From assembly GCF_000337795.1 (NCBI RefSeq), contig NZ_AOLP01000014.1, positions 34,374 through 98,373 on the forward strand: a stretch of DNA of 64,000 nucleotides, read 5' to 3'. The position numbers and the translations under genes were made by a program. Position 1 is the first letter of the stretch, and the number at the start of each line of letters is the position of its first letter. The stretch is from Haloferax denitrificans ATCC 35960. Its GTDB lineage: Archaea; Halobacteriota; Halobacteria; Halobacteriales; Haloferacaceae. The notes below the pieces were generated by a model. It made no database searches and was not told where the DNA came from. It saw only the letters and a program-made list of their open reading frames with translations. Positions 17,979 to 27,142 of the stretch are shown piece after piece.

Positions 17979-19842
17979 GGGCGCTCACCACCTGGAGGTT
18001 GTAGACGAGGTGAATGGCGATTGCGCCCACGAGCGCGACGCCGTAGGCCGAGCGCCCCCGACTCGCTCCGAAGGCGGTCACGCTGGCGGTCACCGCGTGG
18101 AGCACGAGCGGCGCGAGGAACAGGCCGAGGACGACGAGGACGCTCACGCCGGTGCCGTCGGCGATGCCGACGCCGGAGGGCGCGAAGGCGGTCTGCCCGA
18201 GCGTGAGCGACTGCAACCCGGCGAGTTGGGCGATGGCGGTGAACTTCTCGCCGACGAAGAAGCCGAGGCCGGAGAGCCCGCCGAGGACGAGCGACGACCG
18301 GAGCGTCCGGGAAAACCGCGCCTTCTCGAAGGCGGCGAGGACGTGGAGGCTCTTTGCCAGCTCCTCGACGACCGCGACCGCGACGAGAATCATCGGGACG
18401 GTCAGGTCGATGGGGAGGACGAAAAGCACCGCGATGGCCAGCAGTTCGGCGATGAAGACGAACGGAATCGACAGCGCCGACAGGGTCGCCACGGAGCGCG
18501 CCCGCGAGATGCGGCTGTCGAGCGCGTCGAGGAACTTCAGCGGGACCGGGCGCTGGGTGAACATGTCCTCTTCGCGGTAGACGCCGACGCCGAGCAGGAA
18601 CAACACGGCCGCGGCGAGGAGAATCGGCCCGACCGAAAACAGGAACTCGCCGAGCGGAATCGACTCGCCCGCGAGGTCGCGGACGACGAGCGTCAGCGGC
18701 GAGATGAGCGCGATGGGCGTGATGTTCGTGAAGATGGCCGGGACGAACGTGTACGTCGTCAGGAACACCGACACCGTCACCGTGACGAACGTGAGCTCCT
18801 TGAACGACCGGGCGAACATCGCGCCGACGAACGTCGACGCGAGAAACAGCAGGCCGACGGGGACGACCGCGGCCACCGAGACGACGCCCCCGCCGACCGC
18901 CGCCGCGATGGCGACGGTGATAGCGACCGTGCCGAGCAGGTACGGGAGCGTCTTGCCGGCGACGATGTCGCCCGGCGAGATGGGCGCGACGAGGAGCAGT
19001 TCGCCGCGGCGGTTGATGCGCTCGTTGAGGACGCTCGACCCGTAGGCCTGAATCACGAAGTTCATCGGCACGAGGAAGGCAAACGCGAGGACGAGCGAGG
19101 CGAACGGGAACGGCGGGCTGATGCTCGCCGGCGACCCGCTGGTGTCGCCGCCGAACAGACCAGCCATCCCGCCGAGCGACGGGGCGTCGACACTGCCGTC
19201 GTCGGCCGCCGCGGCGTCGGACGCGCTCGGGCCGCCGCCGGCTGTCCCGCTCGCGCCGTCGTCGGTTCCACCGCCGCCCCCTGTTCCGGCGTCGGTTCCG
19301 CCGCCGCCAGCAGTCCCGGCGTCGCCGCCGCCACCGCCCGCGCCGCCGTCGACGCGGCTTCCGGTCGGGGCCAGCGCGTCGCGCTCGCGGTATTCGAGGT
19401 CAACGACGACCGGGAACGCCGCGGACTGGTTCTCCTCGCGGGCCATCTGCCGCTCGTTGTACGACTGGACCGCGTCGCGGAACGCGCTGTAGGCGGCCCG
19501 GCCGGTCTGCGTGTCCGCGACCGAGATGTGCGTCTCGCTGACGACGAGTTCGACGTTCGGGTCCGAGACGGGGCGCGGGTCGAGCGCCGACGACTGGTCG
19601 ACCGCGTCGTAGTAGGGGTTGTCGCCGGCGATGCCGACGCGGTAGAGGTCGCGGTCGAGCGCGACGCCACCGCCGGCCGCGCCCGCCGCGCCCGCCGCGA
19701 TACCGCCCGCGACGAGGACGGCGACGAGGCCGATGACGGCGGTTCGGCGGTCGAGCGTCCCCGCCGAGCGCGACACCTCCCAGCGGGCGATGCGGAGGAC
19801 GGTCCGGGCGTGCGCGACGAGTCGGGTTCGGCGGTCGGTCAC
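17971..19842 (-). CDS. ABC-2 permease fused to a PrsW-like intramembrane protease domain
   Basis: 623 aa. The N-terminal half repeats the ABC-2 plan: helix at about 36-58, extracytoplasmic loop containing a Gly-rich linker (about 165-215), then six helices. The C-terminal part (about 450-623) shows PrsW signatures: VVEELAKSL (EExxK), FFVGEKF, VLHAVTASV (HxxxT) and AIHLVYNLQ (HxxxN). PrsW proteases cleave membrane regulators or peptides. A fused exporter/protease suggests processing of an exported peptide or sensing of envelope stress; this is inference. It overlaps both neighbours. Confidence 0.75.
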   Translation of the reverse strand: MTDRRTRLVAHARTVLRIARWEVSRSAGTLDRRTAVIGLVAVLVAGGIAAGAAGAAGGGVALDRDLYRVGIAGDNPYYDAVDQSSALDPRPVSDPNVELVVSETHISVADTQTGRAAYSAFRDAVQSYNERQMAREENQSAAFPVVVDLEYRERDALAPTGSRVDGGAGGGGGDAGTAGGGGTDAGTGGGGGTDDGASGTAGGGPSASDAAAADDGSVDAPSLGGMAGLFGGDTSGSPASISPPFPFASLVLAFAFLVPMNFVIQAYGSSVLNERINRRGELLLVAPISPGDIVAGKTLPYLLGTVAITVAIAAAVGGGVVSVAAVVPVGLLFLASTFVGAMFARSFKELTFVTVTVSVFLTTYTFVPAIFTNITPIALISPLTLVVRDLAGESIPLGEFLFSVGPILLAAAVLFLLGVGVYREEDMFTQRPVPLKFLDALDSRISRARSVATLSALSIPFVFIAELLAIAVLFVLPIDLTVPMILVAVAVVEELAKSLHVLAAFEKARFSRTLRSSLVLGGLSGLGFFVGEKFTAIAQLAGLQSLTLGQTAFAPSGVGIADGTGVSVLVVLGLFLAPLVLHAVTASVTAFGASRGRSAYGVALVGAIAIHLVYNLQVVSALG

Positions 19843-20825
19843 GAGTGCTCGTTACCTCCGACGACGCGCTGTTCGGACTCGTCGACGGCGGTGGTCCCGC
19901 CGGTGCCCCCGCCGCGTCCGCCCTCGGCTTCGCTCGTCGTCGGTGCCTCGCGGGCGAGGCGGAGGAAGATGTCCTCCAGCGACGCCTCGTCGGTTCGGAT
20001 GTCGGCGACGCGGCCGCCGGCAGCCTCGGCGCGCTCGCGGAGCGACTCGACGGCCGCCATCTCGTCGACGACGGCGACGTGGCGCTCCTCGCCGTCGGCC
20101 CCGTCGTCCGCGGGGAGCGTCTCCGCGAGCGGGACGGTCGTGAAGACGCGGTAGGTCGTCTCGCCGTGTTCCGCGCGAATCTCGGGGACCGTCCCGCGGG
20201 CGATGATTTCCCCGCGGTTCATGATGACCACGCGGTCGCAGATGGACTCGACGTGAAAGAGGTTGTGCGCGCTGAAGACGACGGTCTTGTCCTCGTCGCG
20301 GAGTTCGCGGACGAACTCCAAGACGACGTTCGTCGTCAGCGGGTCGAGGCCGCTGGCCGGTTCGTCGTAGATGAGGAGGTCGGGGTCGTTGACGAGCGAC
20401 CGGGCGATGGCGACCTTGCGCTTCATCCCCTTCGACATGTCGCCGAGTCGGCGGTCGCGGTATTCGAGGTCGAGGCGGTCGAGCACCGCGCCGGTGCGCT
20501 CGTCGGCCACGTCTCGGGGCACGTCGTAGAGGTCGGCGAAGAATCGGAGGTACGACCGCGCCGTCATGTCCTCGTACAGCGGCGACTCCTCGGGGAGAAA
20601 GCCGAGTTTGCGCCGCATCGCCGGCTCCTCGGGGTCGTATCCGAGCACCGACGCCGACCCGCCGGTCGGCTCGACGAGTCCGGCGAGCATCTTCAGCGTC
20701 GTCGTCTTCCCCGCGCCGTTGGGGCCGACGATGCCGAACACCTCGCCCGACTCGACCGAGAAGTCGCTTCCCACGACGGCGGGGAAGTCGCCGTAGGTCT
20801 TCCGCAGGTTCTCGACCGTAATCAT
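19839..20825 (-). CDS. ABC transporter ATP-binding protein
   Basis: 328 aa. Walker A is GPNGAGKTTTLKML (about 36), the Q-loop lies in LGFLPEE, the signature is MSKGMKRKVAIARSL (M-S-K-G replaces LSGGQ), Walker B is LLIYDEPASGLD, and the switch His is in FSAHNLFHVESI. The C-terminal extension (about 215-328) is a NatA/DrrA-like accessory domain ending in a Gly-rich tail. TATA on this strand near 20849-20856 gives a leaderless start. First gene of the three-gene exporter operon. Confidence 0.9.
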   Translation of the reverse strand: MITVENLRKTYGDFPAVVGSDFSVESGEVFGIVGPNGAGKTTTLKMLAGLVEPTGGSASVLGYDPEEPAMRRKLGFLPEESPLYEDMTARSYLRFFADLYDVPRDVADERTGAVLDRLDLEYRDRRLGDMSKGMKRKVAIARSLVNDPDLLIYDEPASGLDPLTTNVVLEFVRELRDEDKTVVFSAHNLFHVESICDRVVIMNRGEIIARGTVPEIRAEHGETTYRVFTTVPLAETLPADDGADGEERHVAVVDEMAAVESLRERAEAAGGRVADIRTDEASLEDIFLRLAREAPTTSEAEGGRGGGTGGTTAVDESEQRVVGGNEHS

Positions 20826-20962
20826 TGTGAGAGTTTCACGCGGGACGGCATAAAAAGCGTTCGCGCGGGGTTTCAGGATTGATAGCCTTCCCCTTCGCGG
20901 GGCAACAGTTTCGCCGTCCCGCGGTCGGGGCGAACGACTGCCCGCGACCACCGGAGGCGGCG

Positions 20963-21823
20963 TTAGTCGTACTCGTAGAAGCCCTTGCCCGTCTTCTTGC
21001 CGAGGTCGCCCGCGGCGACTTTGCGCTTGAGCAGATACGCCGGCTTGTAGCGGTCGCCGAGTTCCTCGAACAGCGTCTCGGAGGCGTCCAGACAGATGTC
21101 GAGGCCGATGTGGTCCGCGAGCGTGAGCGGCCCCATCGGGACGTTCGTGCCGAGGGTCATGCCGCGGTCGATGTCCTCCTTTTCGGCGACGCCCTCGTCG
21201 TAGGCGCGGATGCCCTCGTTGAGCCACGGCATGAGGATGCGGTTGGTGACGAAGCCGGGTTTGTCGTCGGACTCCCACGTCTCCTTGCCGAGGTCCTCGG
21301 AGAACTCGTGGGCGAACGCGACGACCTCGTCGTCGGTCTTCTCGCCGCGGACGACCTCGACGCCCTTCATAATCGGCACGGGGTTCATGAAGTGGAGGCC
21401 GACGACGAGTTCGGGGCGCTCGGTCGCGGCCGCGATGGTCGTGATGGAGAGCGTGCTGGTGTTCGTCGCCAGCACGACGCCCTCGGGCATCAGGTCGTCG
21501 AGGTCGGAGAAAATCTCGCGCTTGACGTCCATGTTCTCGACGGCCGCCTCGACCACGAGGTCGCAGTCGGCGAGGTCCGCGAGTTCGGTCGTCCCCGAGA
21601 CGCGCCCCTTGGTCGCGTCGGCCTCCTCCGCGGTCAGTTTCTCCTTGGAGACGAACCGCGAGAGGCTGTCGTCGATGGCCGACAGGCCGCGTTCGACGTA
21701 CTCGGGTTCGAGGTCGCGCATGACCACGTCGTAGCCGGCCATCGCGGCCACCTGCGCGATGCCGTTGCCCATCGTTCCCGCGCCGACGACGCCCACCGTG
21801 TCGATATCTTCGGTATCGTACAT
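20963..21823 (-). CDS. hbd: 3-hydroxyacyl-CoA dehydrogenase
   Basis: 286 aa. The N-terminal NAD-binding Rossmann loop is [19 protein letters not shown]. The catalytic His-Glu region is [17 protein letters not shown], and the substrate Asn segment is [17 protein letters not shown]. It oxidises (S)-3-hydroxyacyl-CoA in beta-oxidation or butyrate-type pathways. A TTTTAC element on this strand near 21850 fits a leaderless start at 21823. It is monofunctional, with no hydratase domain, as usual for haloarchaea. Enoyl-CoA hydratase-like genes lie elsewhere in the window. Confidence 0.9.
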   Translation of the reverse strand: MYDTEDIDTVGVVGAGTMGNGIAQVAAMAGYDVVMRDLEPEYVERGLSAIDDSLSRFVSKEKLTAEEADATKGRVSGTTELADLADCDLVVEAAVENMDVKREIFSDLDDLMPEGVVLATNTSTLSITTIAAATERPELVVGLHFMNPVPIMKGVEVVRGEKTDDEVVAFAHEFSEDLGKETWESDDKPGFVTNRILMPWLNEGIRAYDEGVAEKEDIDRGMTLGTNVPMGPLTLADHIGLDICLDASETLFEELGDRYKPAYLLKRKVAAGDLGKKTGKGFYEYD

Positions 21824-21875
21824 GTCCGGGTCTGCGCGAGGCGGGGAGGTAAAACTTGCCGATGCGTTCGGAATA

Positions 21876-21897
21876 GTGACAGACTCGTGACTGTCAC
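21876..21897. promoter_or_regulatory. 7-bp inverted repeat between divergent genes
   Basis: GTGACAG and CTGTCAC are separated by eight bases (21883-21890), a perfect inverted repeat about 25 bp from the hbd TATA region and 40 bp before the divergent helix-hairpin-helix gene. The shape fits a dimeric regulator site; the binding protein is unknown. Confidence 0.4.
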
Positions 21898-21938
21898 GGG
21901 AAGACTCAAGTCGGGCGCAAGAATGGGGATATGCAACG

Positions 21939-22880
21939 GTGACTGGGGTGAACGACGCCGGCAGATACGACGGAGACGACGCGGGCGGGGACGGAGGGGA
22001 AGCCGTCTCGGACGCGCGCCCGAGCGACGGCGAGGGCGAGGGCGCAAAGCGGGGGAACGGGCCGGACGAGGGACCGAAAGACCCCGAGGAGGCGCTGACC
22101 CACCTGCTCAGGCCGCGGGGCGACCGCGCGAGCGACGGTGCGCCGTCCGAGCTACAGGACCTGAAATACGTCGGCCCGGCGACCGCCGACTGCCTCGCCG
22201 AGTCGAACATCGACGCGGCCGCTATCGTCGACGGCGAGGTGTGCTACCGCGACCTCGTCGCCGCGGGGGCGAACCCCGGCGTGGCGGCGAAGATTCGGCG
22301 CTGGCACTCGCTTTCGTGGTCGTTCAACTCCGGCGACGACCTCGACCGGCGCTCCTCGCAGGTCCGCGGACTGGGCGACGACGAGCGCGCGTGGGTCGCC
22401 GCGAGTTCGGGCGACTGGGACGAGACCGACGGCGCAGACGACGCCGACGACAGCGACGGCGAGGCCGGCGATTGGACGCCGAGCGGCCGGGGCGAGGCGA
22501 CAGGGACGAACGGGTCCGCGCGAGACGGGGACTGGACGCCGTCGGGTTCGGAGGACGGAGGGGACGGGCCGGACACGCCCTCGGAGCCGACGGCGTCGGG
22601 CGATTGGACCCCGACCGGACGGGAGGCGACCGGCGCGTCGGCCGACGGTTCGGGAGACGCGCTCGCGGCCGAGGCGGCGTGGCGCGAGCGGTCGAAACCC
22701 GAACTGCTCACGACGCTCGCCGGAATCGACGAGGCCGACGCCGAACTGCTCGCCGAGGCGGGCGTCCGGTCCGTCAGACGACTCGCCACCGCCGACCCGG
22801 AACACGTCGCCGACGCCCTCCAAATCGACCCGACCGTCGTCAGCGCGTGGAAGGGTCAGGCGCGCGACGCCATGGAGTGA
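21939..22880 (+). CDS. Helix-hairpin-helix domain protein with repeated DWTP motif
   Basis: 313 aa from GTG 21939 (GTG 21948 also possible; ATG 21931 is out of frame). An acidic low-complexity first 65 residues precede an HhH domain (about 70-120, [20 protein letters not shown]) and a second HhH at the C-terminus (about 255-313, [20 protein letters not shown]). The linker carries three spaced copies of GDWTPSG/GDWTPTG, each in an Asp/Gly/Ser-rich context. HhH pairs bind DNA or protein. The spaced Trp motifs in a disordered linker look like short binding sites for a partner. Confidence 0.65.
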   Translation: MTGVNDAGRYDGDDAGGDGGEAVSDARPSDGEGEGAKRGNGPDEGPKDPEEALTHLLRPRGDRASDGAPSELQDLKYVGPATADCLAESNIDAAAIVDGEVCYRDLVAAGANPGVAAKIRRWHSLSWSFNSGDDLDRRSSQVRGLGDDERAWVAASSGDWDETDGADDADDSDGEAGDWTPSGRGEATGTNGSARDGDWTPSGSEDGGDGPDTPSEPTASGDWTPTGREATGASADGSGDALAAEAAWRERSKPELLTTLAGIDEADAELLAEAGVRSVRRLATADPEHVADALQIDPTVVSAWKGQARDAME

Positions 22881-23052
22881 CCGCCGGTTCTGACTGCCGT
22901 CCGAATTTTTACTATCTGAGTAGTAATTTCTATTCGTATCGTATTCTTCCGTAATATTTTGTTACAGACCTCATAACGACTGAATCCAGCAATATCTCCT
23001 AAACCACTCTAGACGCAGTCTTTATATAGGTAGTTACACCATTTTGAATCAG
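22881..23052. promoter_or_regulatory. AT-rich promoter region of the fructose-bisphosphatase transcript
   Basis: 172 bp of unusually AT-rich DNA. TTTATATA at 23021-23028 lies about 27 bases before ATG 23053. No gene is seen upstream of it in this gap. Confidence 0.6.
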
Positions 23053-23184
23053 ATGATGCCCGGTTCCGACACGGCCGTCGACTCCCCGCAGACGGTATCT
23101 TCCGCCCCGACGACGTTCGGGGGCAGTTCCCGCCTCGCCGACGACTCGCCGACGACTCGCCGACGCTCCGAGGGGTGGGCCTGA
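23053..23184 (+). CDS. 43-aa leader ORF coupled to fructose-bisphosphatase
   Basis: Starts [20 protein letters not shown] and ends in TGA within TGATG, so its stop overlaps the FBPase ATG at 23184. The TTTATATA element places the transcript start at this ATG. FBPase would therefore be translated by reinitiation after this frame. The peptide is Ser/Thr/Pro-rich and not recognised. It may be a regulatory leader peptide. Confidence 0.5.
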   Translation: MMPGSDTAVDSPQTVSSAPTTFGGSSRLADDSPTTRRRSEGWA

Positions 23185-24077
23185 TGGCGACGACAGACAT
23201 CAACACCGCCGAGACCGCCCGCGACGTGCGGACCATCGACGGCGTGGTCGACGTCATCGCGAGCACCGCGCCCGAGATTCGGACCGGCCTGCCCGGCCGG
23301 CGCGTCACCGCCGAAGACGAGAACCCGAGCGGCGAGACGCAGATGGCCGCCGACGTGTTCGCCGACGACCTCCTCTGCGAGCGCATCGGCGCGCTCGACG
23401 GCGTCGGCGAGTACGCCAGCGAGGAGCGCCCCGAGTCCGTGGACGTGGGCACCGGTCGCCTGTCGGTCGCGGTCGACCCGCTCGACGGCTCGTCGAACCT
23501 GAAGCCGAACAACACGATGGGGACCATCTTCGCGGTGTACGAGGCTCCCCTTCCGGCCCACGGCCGCGACCTCGTCGCCGCCGGCTACGTCCTCTACGGC
23601 CCGGTCATGACGATGGTCGTCGCCCGCAACGGGACCGTCGACGAGTACGTCATCCACGACGACGCGACCCGCGAACTCGTCCGCGAGGACGTCACGATTC
23701 CCGACGAGGGGTCGGTGTACGGCTTCGGCGGCCGCGTCCCCGACTGGACCGACGACTTCGAGGCGTTCGCCCGCGAGGTCGAACAGGACCCCTCGCGCAA
23801 ACTCCGCTACGGCGGGTCGATGATCGGCGACGTGAACCAGATTCTCACCTACGGCGGCATCTTCGCGTACCCCACGCTGGAGTCCGCCCCCGAGGGCAAG
23901 CTCCGCGTCCAGTTCGAGGGCTACCCCATCGGCTACGTCATCGAGACGGCCGGCGGCGCGACCTCCGACGGCACGAAGTCGCTCCTCGACGTGGACAAAG
24001 ACGAACTCCACGCGCGGACCCCGATGTACGTCGGCAACACCGACCTCGTGGCGATGCTCGAAGCCGCGCTGGACTGA
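23184..24077 (+). CDS. fbp: Fructose-1,6-bisphosphatase (class I type)
   Basis: 297 aa from ATG 23184. Metal and phosphate sites are visible: [18 protein letters not shown], the SEERPE segment, the DPLDGSSN signature ([16 protein letters not shown]), [14 protein letters not shown], and the C-terminal [14 protein letters not shown]. It removes the 1-phosphate of fructose-1,6-bisphosphate in gluconeogenesis. GTG 23175 is in frame but less likely than this coupled ATG. Stop 24077; a threefold 9-bp repeat (GACCGCACC, 24103-24129) follows. Confidence 0.9.
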   Translation: MATTDINTAETARDVRTIDGVVDVIASTAPEIRTGLPGRRVTAEDENPSGETQMAADVFADDLLCERIGALDGVGEYASEERPESVDVGTGRLSVAVDPLDGSSNLKPNNTMGTIFAVYEAPLPAHGRDLVAAGYVLYGPVMTMVVARNGTVDEYVIHDDATRELVREDVTIPDEGSVYGFGGRVPDWTDDFEAFAREVEQDPSRKLRYGGSMIGDVNQILTYGGIFAYPTLESAPEGKLRVQFEGYPIGYVIETAGGATSDGTKSLLDVDKDELHARTPMYVGNTDLVAMLEAALD

Positions 24078-24102
24078 GCGCGCCCGACTCGTCGACCACA
24101 GT

Positions 24103-24129
24103 GACCGCACCGACCGCACCGACCGCACC
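24103..24129. repeat. Threefold 9-bp tandem repeat
   Basis: GACCGCACC repeated three times in the gap after fbp. Short; no function is apparent. Confidence 0.6.
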
Positions 24130-24273
24130 GAGCGAACCGAAACGACCGGGCACACTCGTTTTCCACGGACTCCGCAGTCGATAGCGGCAGGTCTCCGAGC
24201 GGACTGCGGCCGGACTGCCGCCGGCCTCTATTCGACCGCCCGGCAAATCGTGCATGGAAAACCATTTTGAATA

Positions 24274-24289
24274 CGGTGATGCATCACCG
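24274..24289. promoter_or_regulatory. 16-bp perfect palindrome before the carboxylase gene
   Basis: CGGTGATGCATCACCG is fully self-complementary and ends three bases before ATG 24293. A TATA-like TTTGAATA lies just upstream (about 24263-24270), so a bound dimer would block transcript start. Strong operator candidate if the start is 24293; if ATG 24254 is used, it would be inside the coding region. Confidence 0.5.
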
Positions 24290-24292
24290 AGT

Positions 24293-26038
24293 ATGAAGGT
24301 CAGAATCGGCGACGGCGCGACCGGTGACGAGGCCGAGGCCATCGCCAACGCGCTGGCGCGACACCTCGGGACGGACGTGAACGTCTTCGTCGGCGACGGC
24401 GAGGAGGCCGTCGCGGACGCCGAACCGCCCGCGGACGCCTTCCCGCTGGACGACGATTTGGGACCCACCGAGCGCGAGGAGAGACTCCGCGAGGAAATCG
24501 CGGACATCCTCGGCGGCGGCCCCGAGAAGTACAAACAGCGCCTGCCGGAGTCGGGAAAGCTGTTCGTTCGCGACCGACTCGACCTCTGGTTTCCCGACGG
24601 GCTGGCGTTCGAAGACGGCAAGTTCGCCAACTTCGACTCGTGGCACGAGAACTCCCCCGAGGTCGACGAGGCGGACCCGAACACCCGCCTCCCCGGCGAC
24701 GGCTTGCTGACGGGGGCCGCCGAGTTCGAAGGGCGCGACCTCCACGTCATGGCCAACGACTTCACGGTCAAGGCCGGGTCGATGGCTCGCCGCGGCGTCG
24801 AGAAGTTCCTCCGGATGCAACAGCGCGCCCTCAAGACGGGCAAGCCGGTGCTCTACCTGATGGACTCCTCGGGCGGCCGCATCGACCAGCAGACCGGCTT
24901 CTTCGCCAACCGCGAGGGCATCGGGAAGTACTACTACAACCACTCGATGCTCTCGGGGTACGTCCCGCAGATTTGCGTCCTCTACGGGCCGTGTATCGCC
25001 GGCGCGGCCTACACGCCCGTCTTCGCCGACTTCACGGTCATGGTCGAGGGGATGTCCGCGATGGCCATCGCCTCGCCGCGCATGGTGAAGATGGTCACCG
25101 GCGAGGAGATTTCCATGCAGGACCTCGGCGGCGCGCGGATGCACGCCGAGGAATCGGGGAGCGCCGACCTCGTCGCCCGCGACGAGGCCCACGCCCGCGA
25201 ACTCGTCGCCCAACTCGTCACCTACCTCCCCGACAAGGCCGGCGAGAAGCCGCCGCGCTCGGAGTCGAAACCGCCGCGGTACTCGCCCGACGGCATCGAC
25301 GAACTCATTCCCGAGTCGCCGAACCGCCCGTACGACGCCCACGACCTCATCGAGCGCGTCGTCGACGCCGAGTCCGTGTTCGAACTGAAGCCCGACTACG
25401 GCGAGGAAATCGTCACCGCGTTCGCCCGCATCGACGGCCGGCCGGTCGGCATCGTCGCCAACCAGCCCACCGAGCGGTCGGGAGCCATCTTCCCCGACGC
25501 CGCCGAGAAGGCCGCGGAGTTCATCTGGACCTGCGACGCCTACGAGATTCCGCTCCTCTACCTCTGTGACACGCCCGGCTTCATGGCCGGCTCGCAGGTC
25601 GAAAAAGACGCCATCTTGGAGAAGGGCAAGAAGTTCATCTACGCCACGTCGTCGGCGACGGTGCCCAAGCAGACCGTCATCGTGCGGAAGGCCTACGGCG
25701 CGGGCATCTACGCCATGGGCGGCCCCGCCTACGACCCCGAGAGCGTCATCGCGCTCCCCTCGGGCGAAATCGGCATCATGGGCCCCGAAGCCGCCATCAA
25801 CGCGGTGTACGCGAACAAGCTCGCCGACATCGACGACCCCGAAGAACGGGCGCGGATGGAAGACGAACTCCGCGAGGAGTACCGCGAGGACATCGACGCC
25901 CACCGGATGGCGAGCGAGGTCGTCATCGACGAAATCGTCCCGCCGTCGAGCCTCCGCGACGAGCTTGCGGCCCGCTTCGAGTTCTACGCCGACGTGGACA
26001 AGTCGCTCCCCGACAAGAAACACGGGACCGTCATCTGA
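24293..26038 (+). CDS. Acyl-CoA carboxylase carboxyltransferase subunit (propionyl/acetyl-CoA carboxylase beta type)
   Basis: 581 aa from ATG 24293 (ATG 24254 would add 13 residues). The first 80 residues are a non-catalytic extension starting MKVRIGDGATGDEAEAIAN. Two crotonase-type domains follow. Oxyanion-hole loops are seen at DSSGGRIDQQTGFF (first half) and LCDTPGFMAGSQVEK (second half), with GPCIAGAAYTPVFAD and YGAGIYAMGGPAYDP nearby. It transfers CO2 from biotin to an acyl-CoA. No biotin carboxylase or carrier gene is adjacent, so partner subunits must be elsewhere. Substrate undetermined. Confidence 0.85.
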   Translation: MKVRIGDGATGDEAEAIANALARHLGTDVNVFVGDGEEAVADAEPPADAFPLDDDLGPTEREERLREEIADILGGGPEKYKQRLPESGKLFVRDRLDLWFPDGLAFEDGKFANFDSWHENSPEVDEADPNTRLPGDGLLTGAAEFEGRDLHVMANDFTVKAGSMARRGVEKFLRMQQRALKTGKPVLYLMDSSGGRIDQQTGFFANREGIGKYYYNHSMLSGYVPQICVLYGPCIAGAAYTPVFADFTVMVEGMSAMAIASPRMVKMVTGEEISMQDLGGARMHAEESGSADLVARDEAHARELVAQLVTYLPDKAGEKPPRSESKPPRYSPDGIDELIPESPNRPYDAHDLIERVVDAESVFELKPDYGEEIVTAFARIDGRPVGIVANQPTERSGAIFPDAAEKAAEFIWTCDAYEIPLLYLCDTPGFMAGSQVEKDAILEKGKKFIYATSSATVPKQTVIVRKAYGAGIYAMGGPAYDPESVIALPSGEIGIMGPEAAINAVYANKLADIDDPEERARMEDELREEYREDIDAHRMASEVVIDEIVPPSSLRDELAARFEFYADVDKSLPDKKHGTVI

Positions 26039-26227
26039 GCCGACTCGGGGGTTAATGCTCCGTTTTTCCGGCGGGTAATCTCACGGTAACTGACCTAAGC
26101 AGTTCGTACTGAGGACGGCGGCGGTGCTACGGACCTCATCGTCGGCCGACTCCCGTCCCGCTCCACCGCGTCCCGCCCGTCCCGTCTCGGCCCGGTTTCG
26201 GGAACTGTCGCCTGCCGATAGCCCGCC

Positions 26228-26587
26228 ATGAGCCACGAACTCCCCATTCCCGAGACGTCCCGAGCGGCACTCACACACGCGGTGAGCGACGAGCACGTCC
26301 TCTGGACCGTGACGATGCTGGCGTTCGTCCTCGACGTGCTGACGACGCTCTACGGGCTCGGCCGGGGGCTGGCCGAACTGAACCCCGTCGTCCTCGCGCT
26401 CATCCCCGCGCTCGGGCCGGTTGGCGCGCTCATCTCGCTGAAACTCGTCGTGCTCGCGGTCGCGGTCGTCGCGTGGCACGTCCTCCCGAGTCGCTACCGC
26501 GGGGCGATTCCCATCGGCGTGGCCGTCCCGTGGGGCGTCGCCGGGCTGATGAACACGCAACTCATCCTCGTCACGGTGTTCGGGTAG
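26228..26587 (+). CDS. Small membrane protein (DUF5658-like)
   Basis: 119 aa with three to four helices. The ordered motif LDVLTTLYGLGRGLAELNPV, with Asp and Glu/Asn in membrane context, matches the DUF5658 family, whose function is unknown. Converges with the DoxX-like gene, overlapping its 3' end by 17 bases. Confidence 0.65.
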   Translation: MSHELPIPETSRAALTHAVSDEHVLWTVTMLAFVLDVLTTLYGLGRGLAELNPVVLALIPALGPVGALISLKLVVLAVAVVAWHVLPSRYRGAIPIGVAVPWGVAGLMNTQLILVTVFG

Positions 26588-26915
26588 GCCGCCGGAGCGA
26601 GTCGAGAAGCACGGCCCACGCGAGCCCCGCCAGTCCGATGTCGCGGGCGAGCACGTCGCCGAACAGGCCCCCCTCGACGACGAAGACGACCACGAGGTAG
26701 AGACACGTCGCCGAAAGCGAGACGGCCGCGACGGCGCTCGCGAGGGCGGTGTAGCGGTCGGCGACGATGGCCGCGCCGAAGCCGACTTCGAGGACGCCGT
26801 TTGCGAGCATGAACGTCACCGGCGAGACGACGAGCAACGGCGCGAGCCACGGGACGACGTACGCCGACCACGAAAGCGGGTCCAGAAGCTTGTGGACGCC
26901 CGCGGCGAACACCAT
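26571..26915 (-). CDS. DoxX-like membrane protein, 5' end probably frameshifted
   Basis: 114 aa from ATG 26915, four helices. FAAGVHKLLDPLSW and FMLANGVLEVGFGAAIVADR are DoxX-family features. Upstream codons in the same frame read convincingly (VADWAPSVTDRVATVAARAP then VARVGLGAMVF) but reach a stop with no start codon. A good N-terminus (MDFDAAPAES from 27046) is in another frame. Adding one base near 27020 would join them. So either the gene is frameshifted or it truly starts at 26915. Confidence 0.55.
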   Translation of the reverse strand: MVFAAGVHKLLDPLSWSAYVVPWLAPLLVVSPVTFMLANGVLEVGFGAAIVADRYTALASAVAAVSLSATCLYLVVVFVVEGGLFGDVLARDIGLAGLAWAVLLDSLRRPTRTP

Positions 26916-27142
26916 CGCGCCGAGGCCGACCCGGGCGACGGTCGCCGGTTCGGGGGCGCGGGCGGCGACCGTGGCGACCCGGTCTGTGACCGAAGGAGCC
27001 CAGTCGGCGACCGAACTGACTCGGCCGGAGCGGCGTCGAAATCCATGTCCGACCTAGCGACGCCGGAGAGAAAACGGTGTGGTCGGAGGTGGAGACGGAG
27101 ACGGAGGCGCGGACGGGCGCGGGACGACCGGGTCGGTCGGAC

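Noticed and set aside
19290..19345. Gly-rich repeats in the fused permease as a mobile or tandem-repeat array
   Set aside because: In-frame low-complexity linker inside a normal gene; units irregular.
17896..20154. 752-codon open frame on the plus strand
   Set aside because: Antisense to the ABC transporter genes, composition not protein-like.
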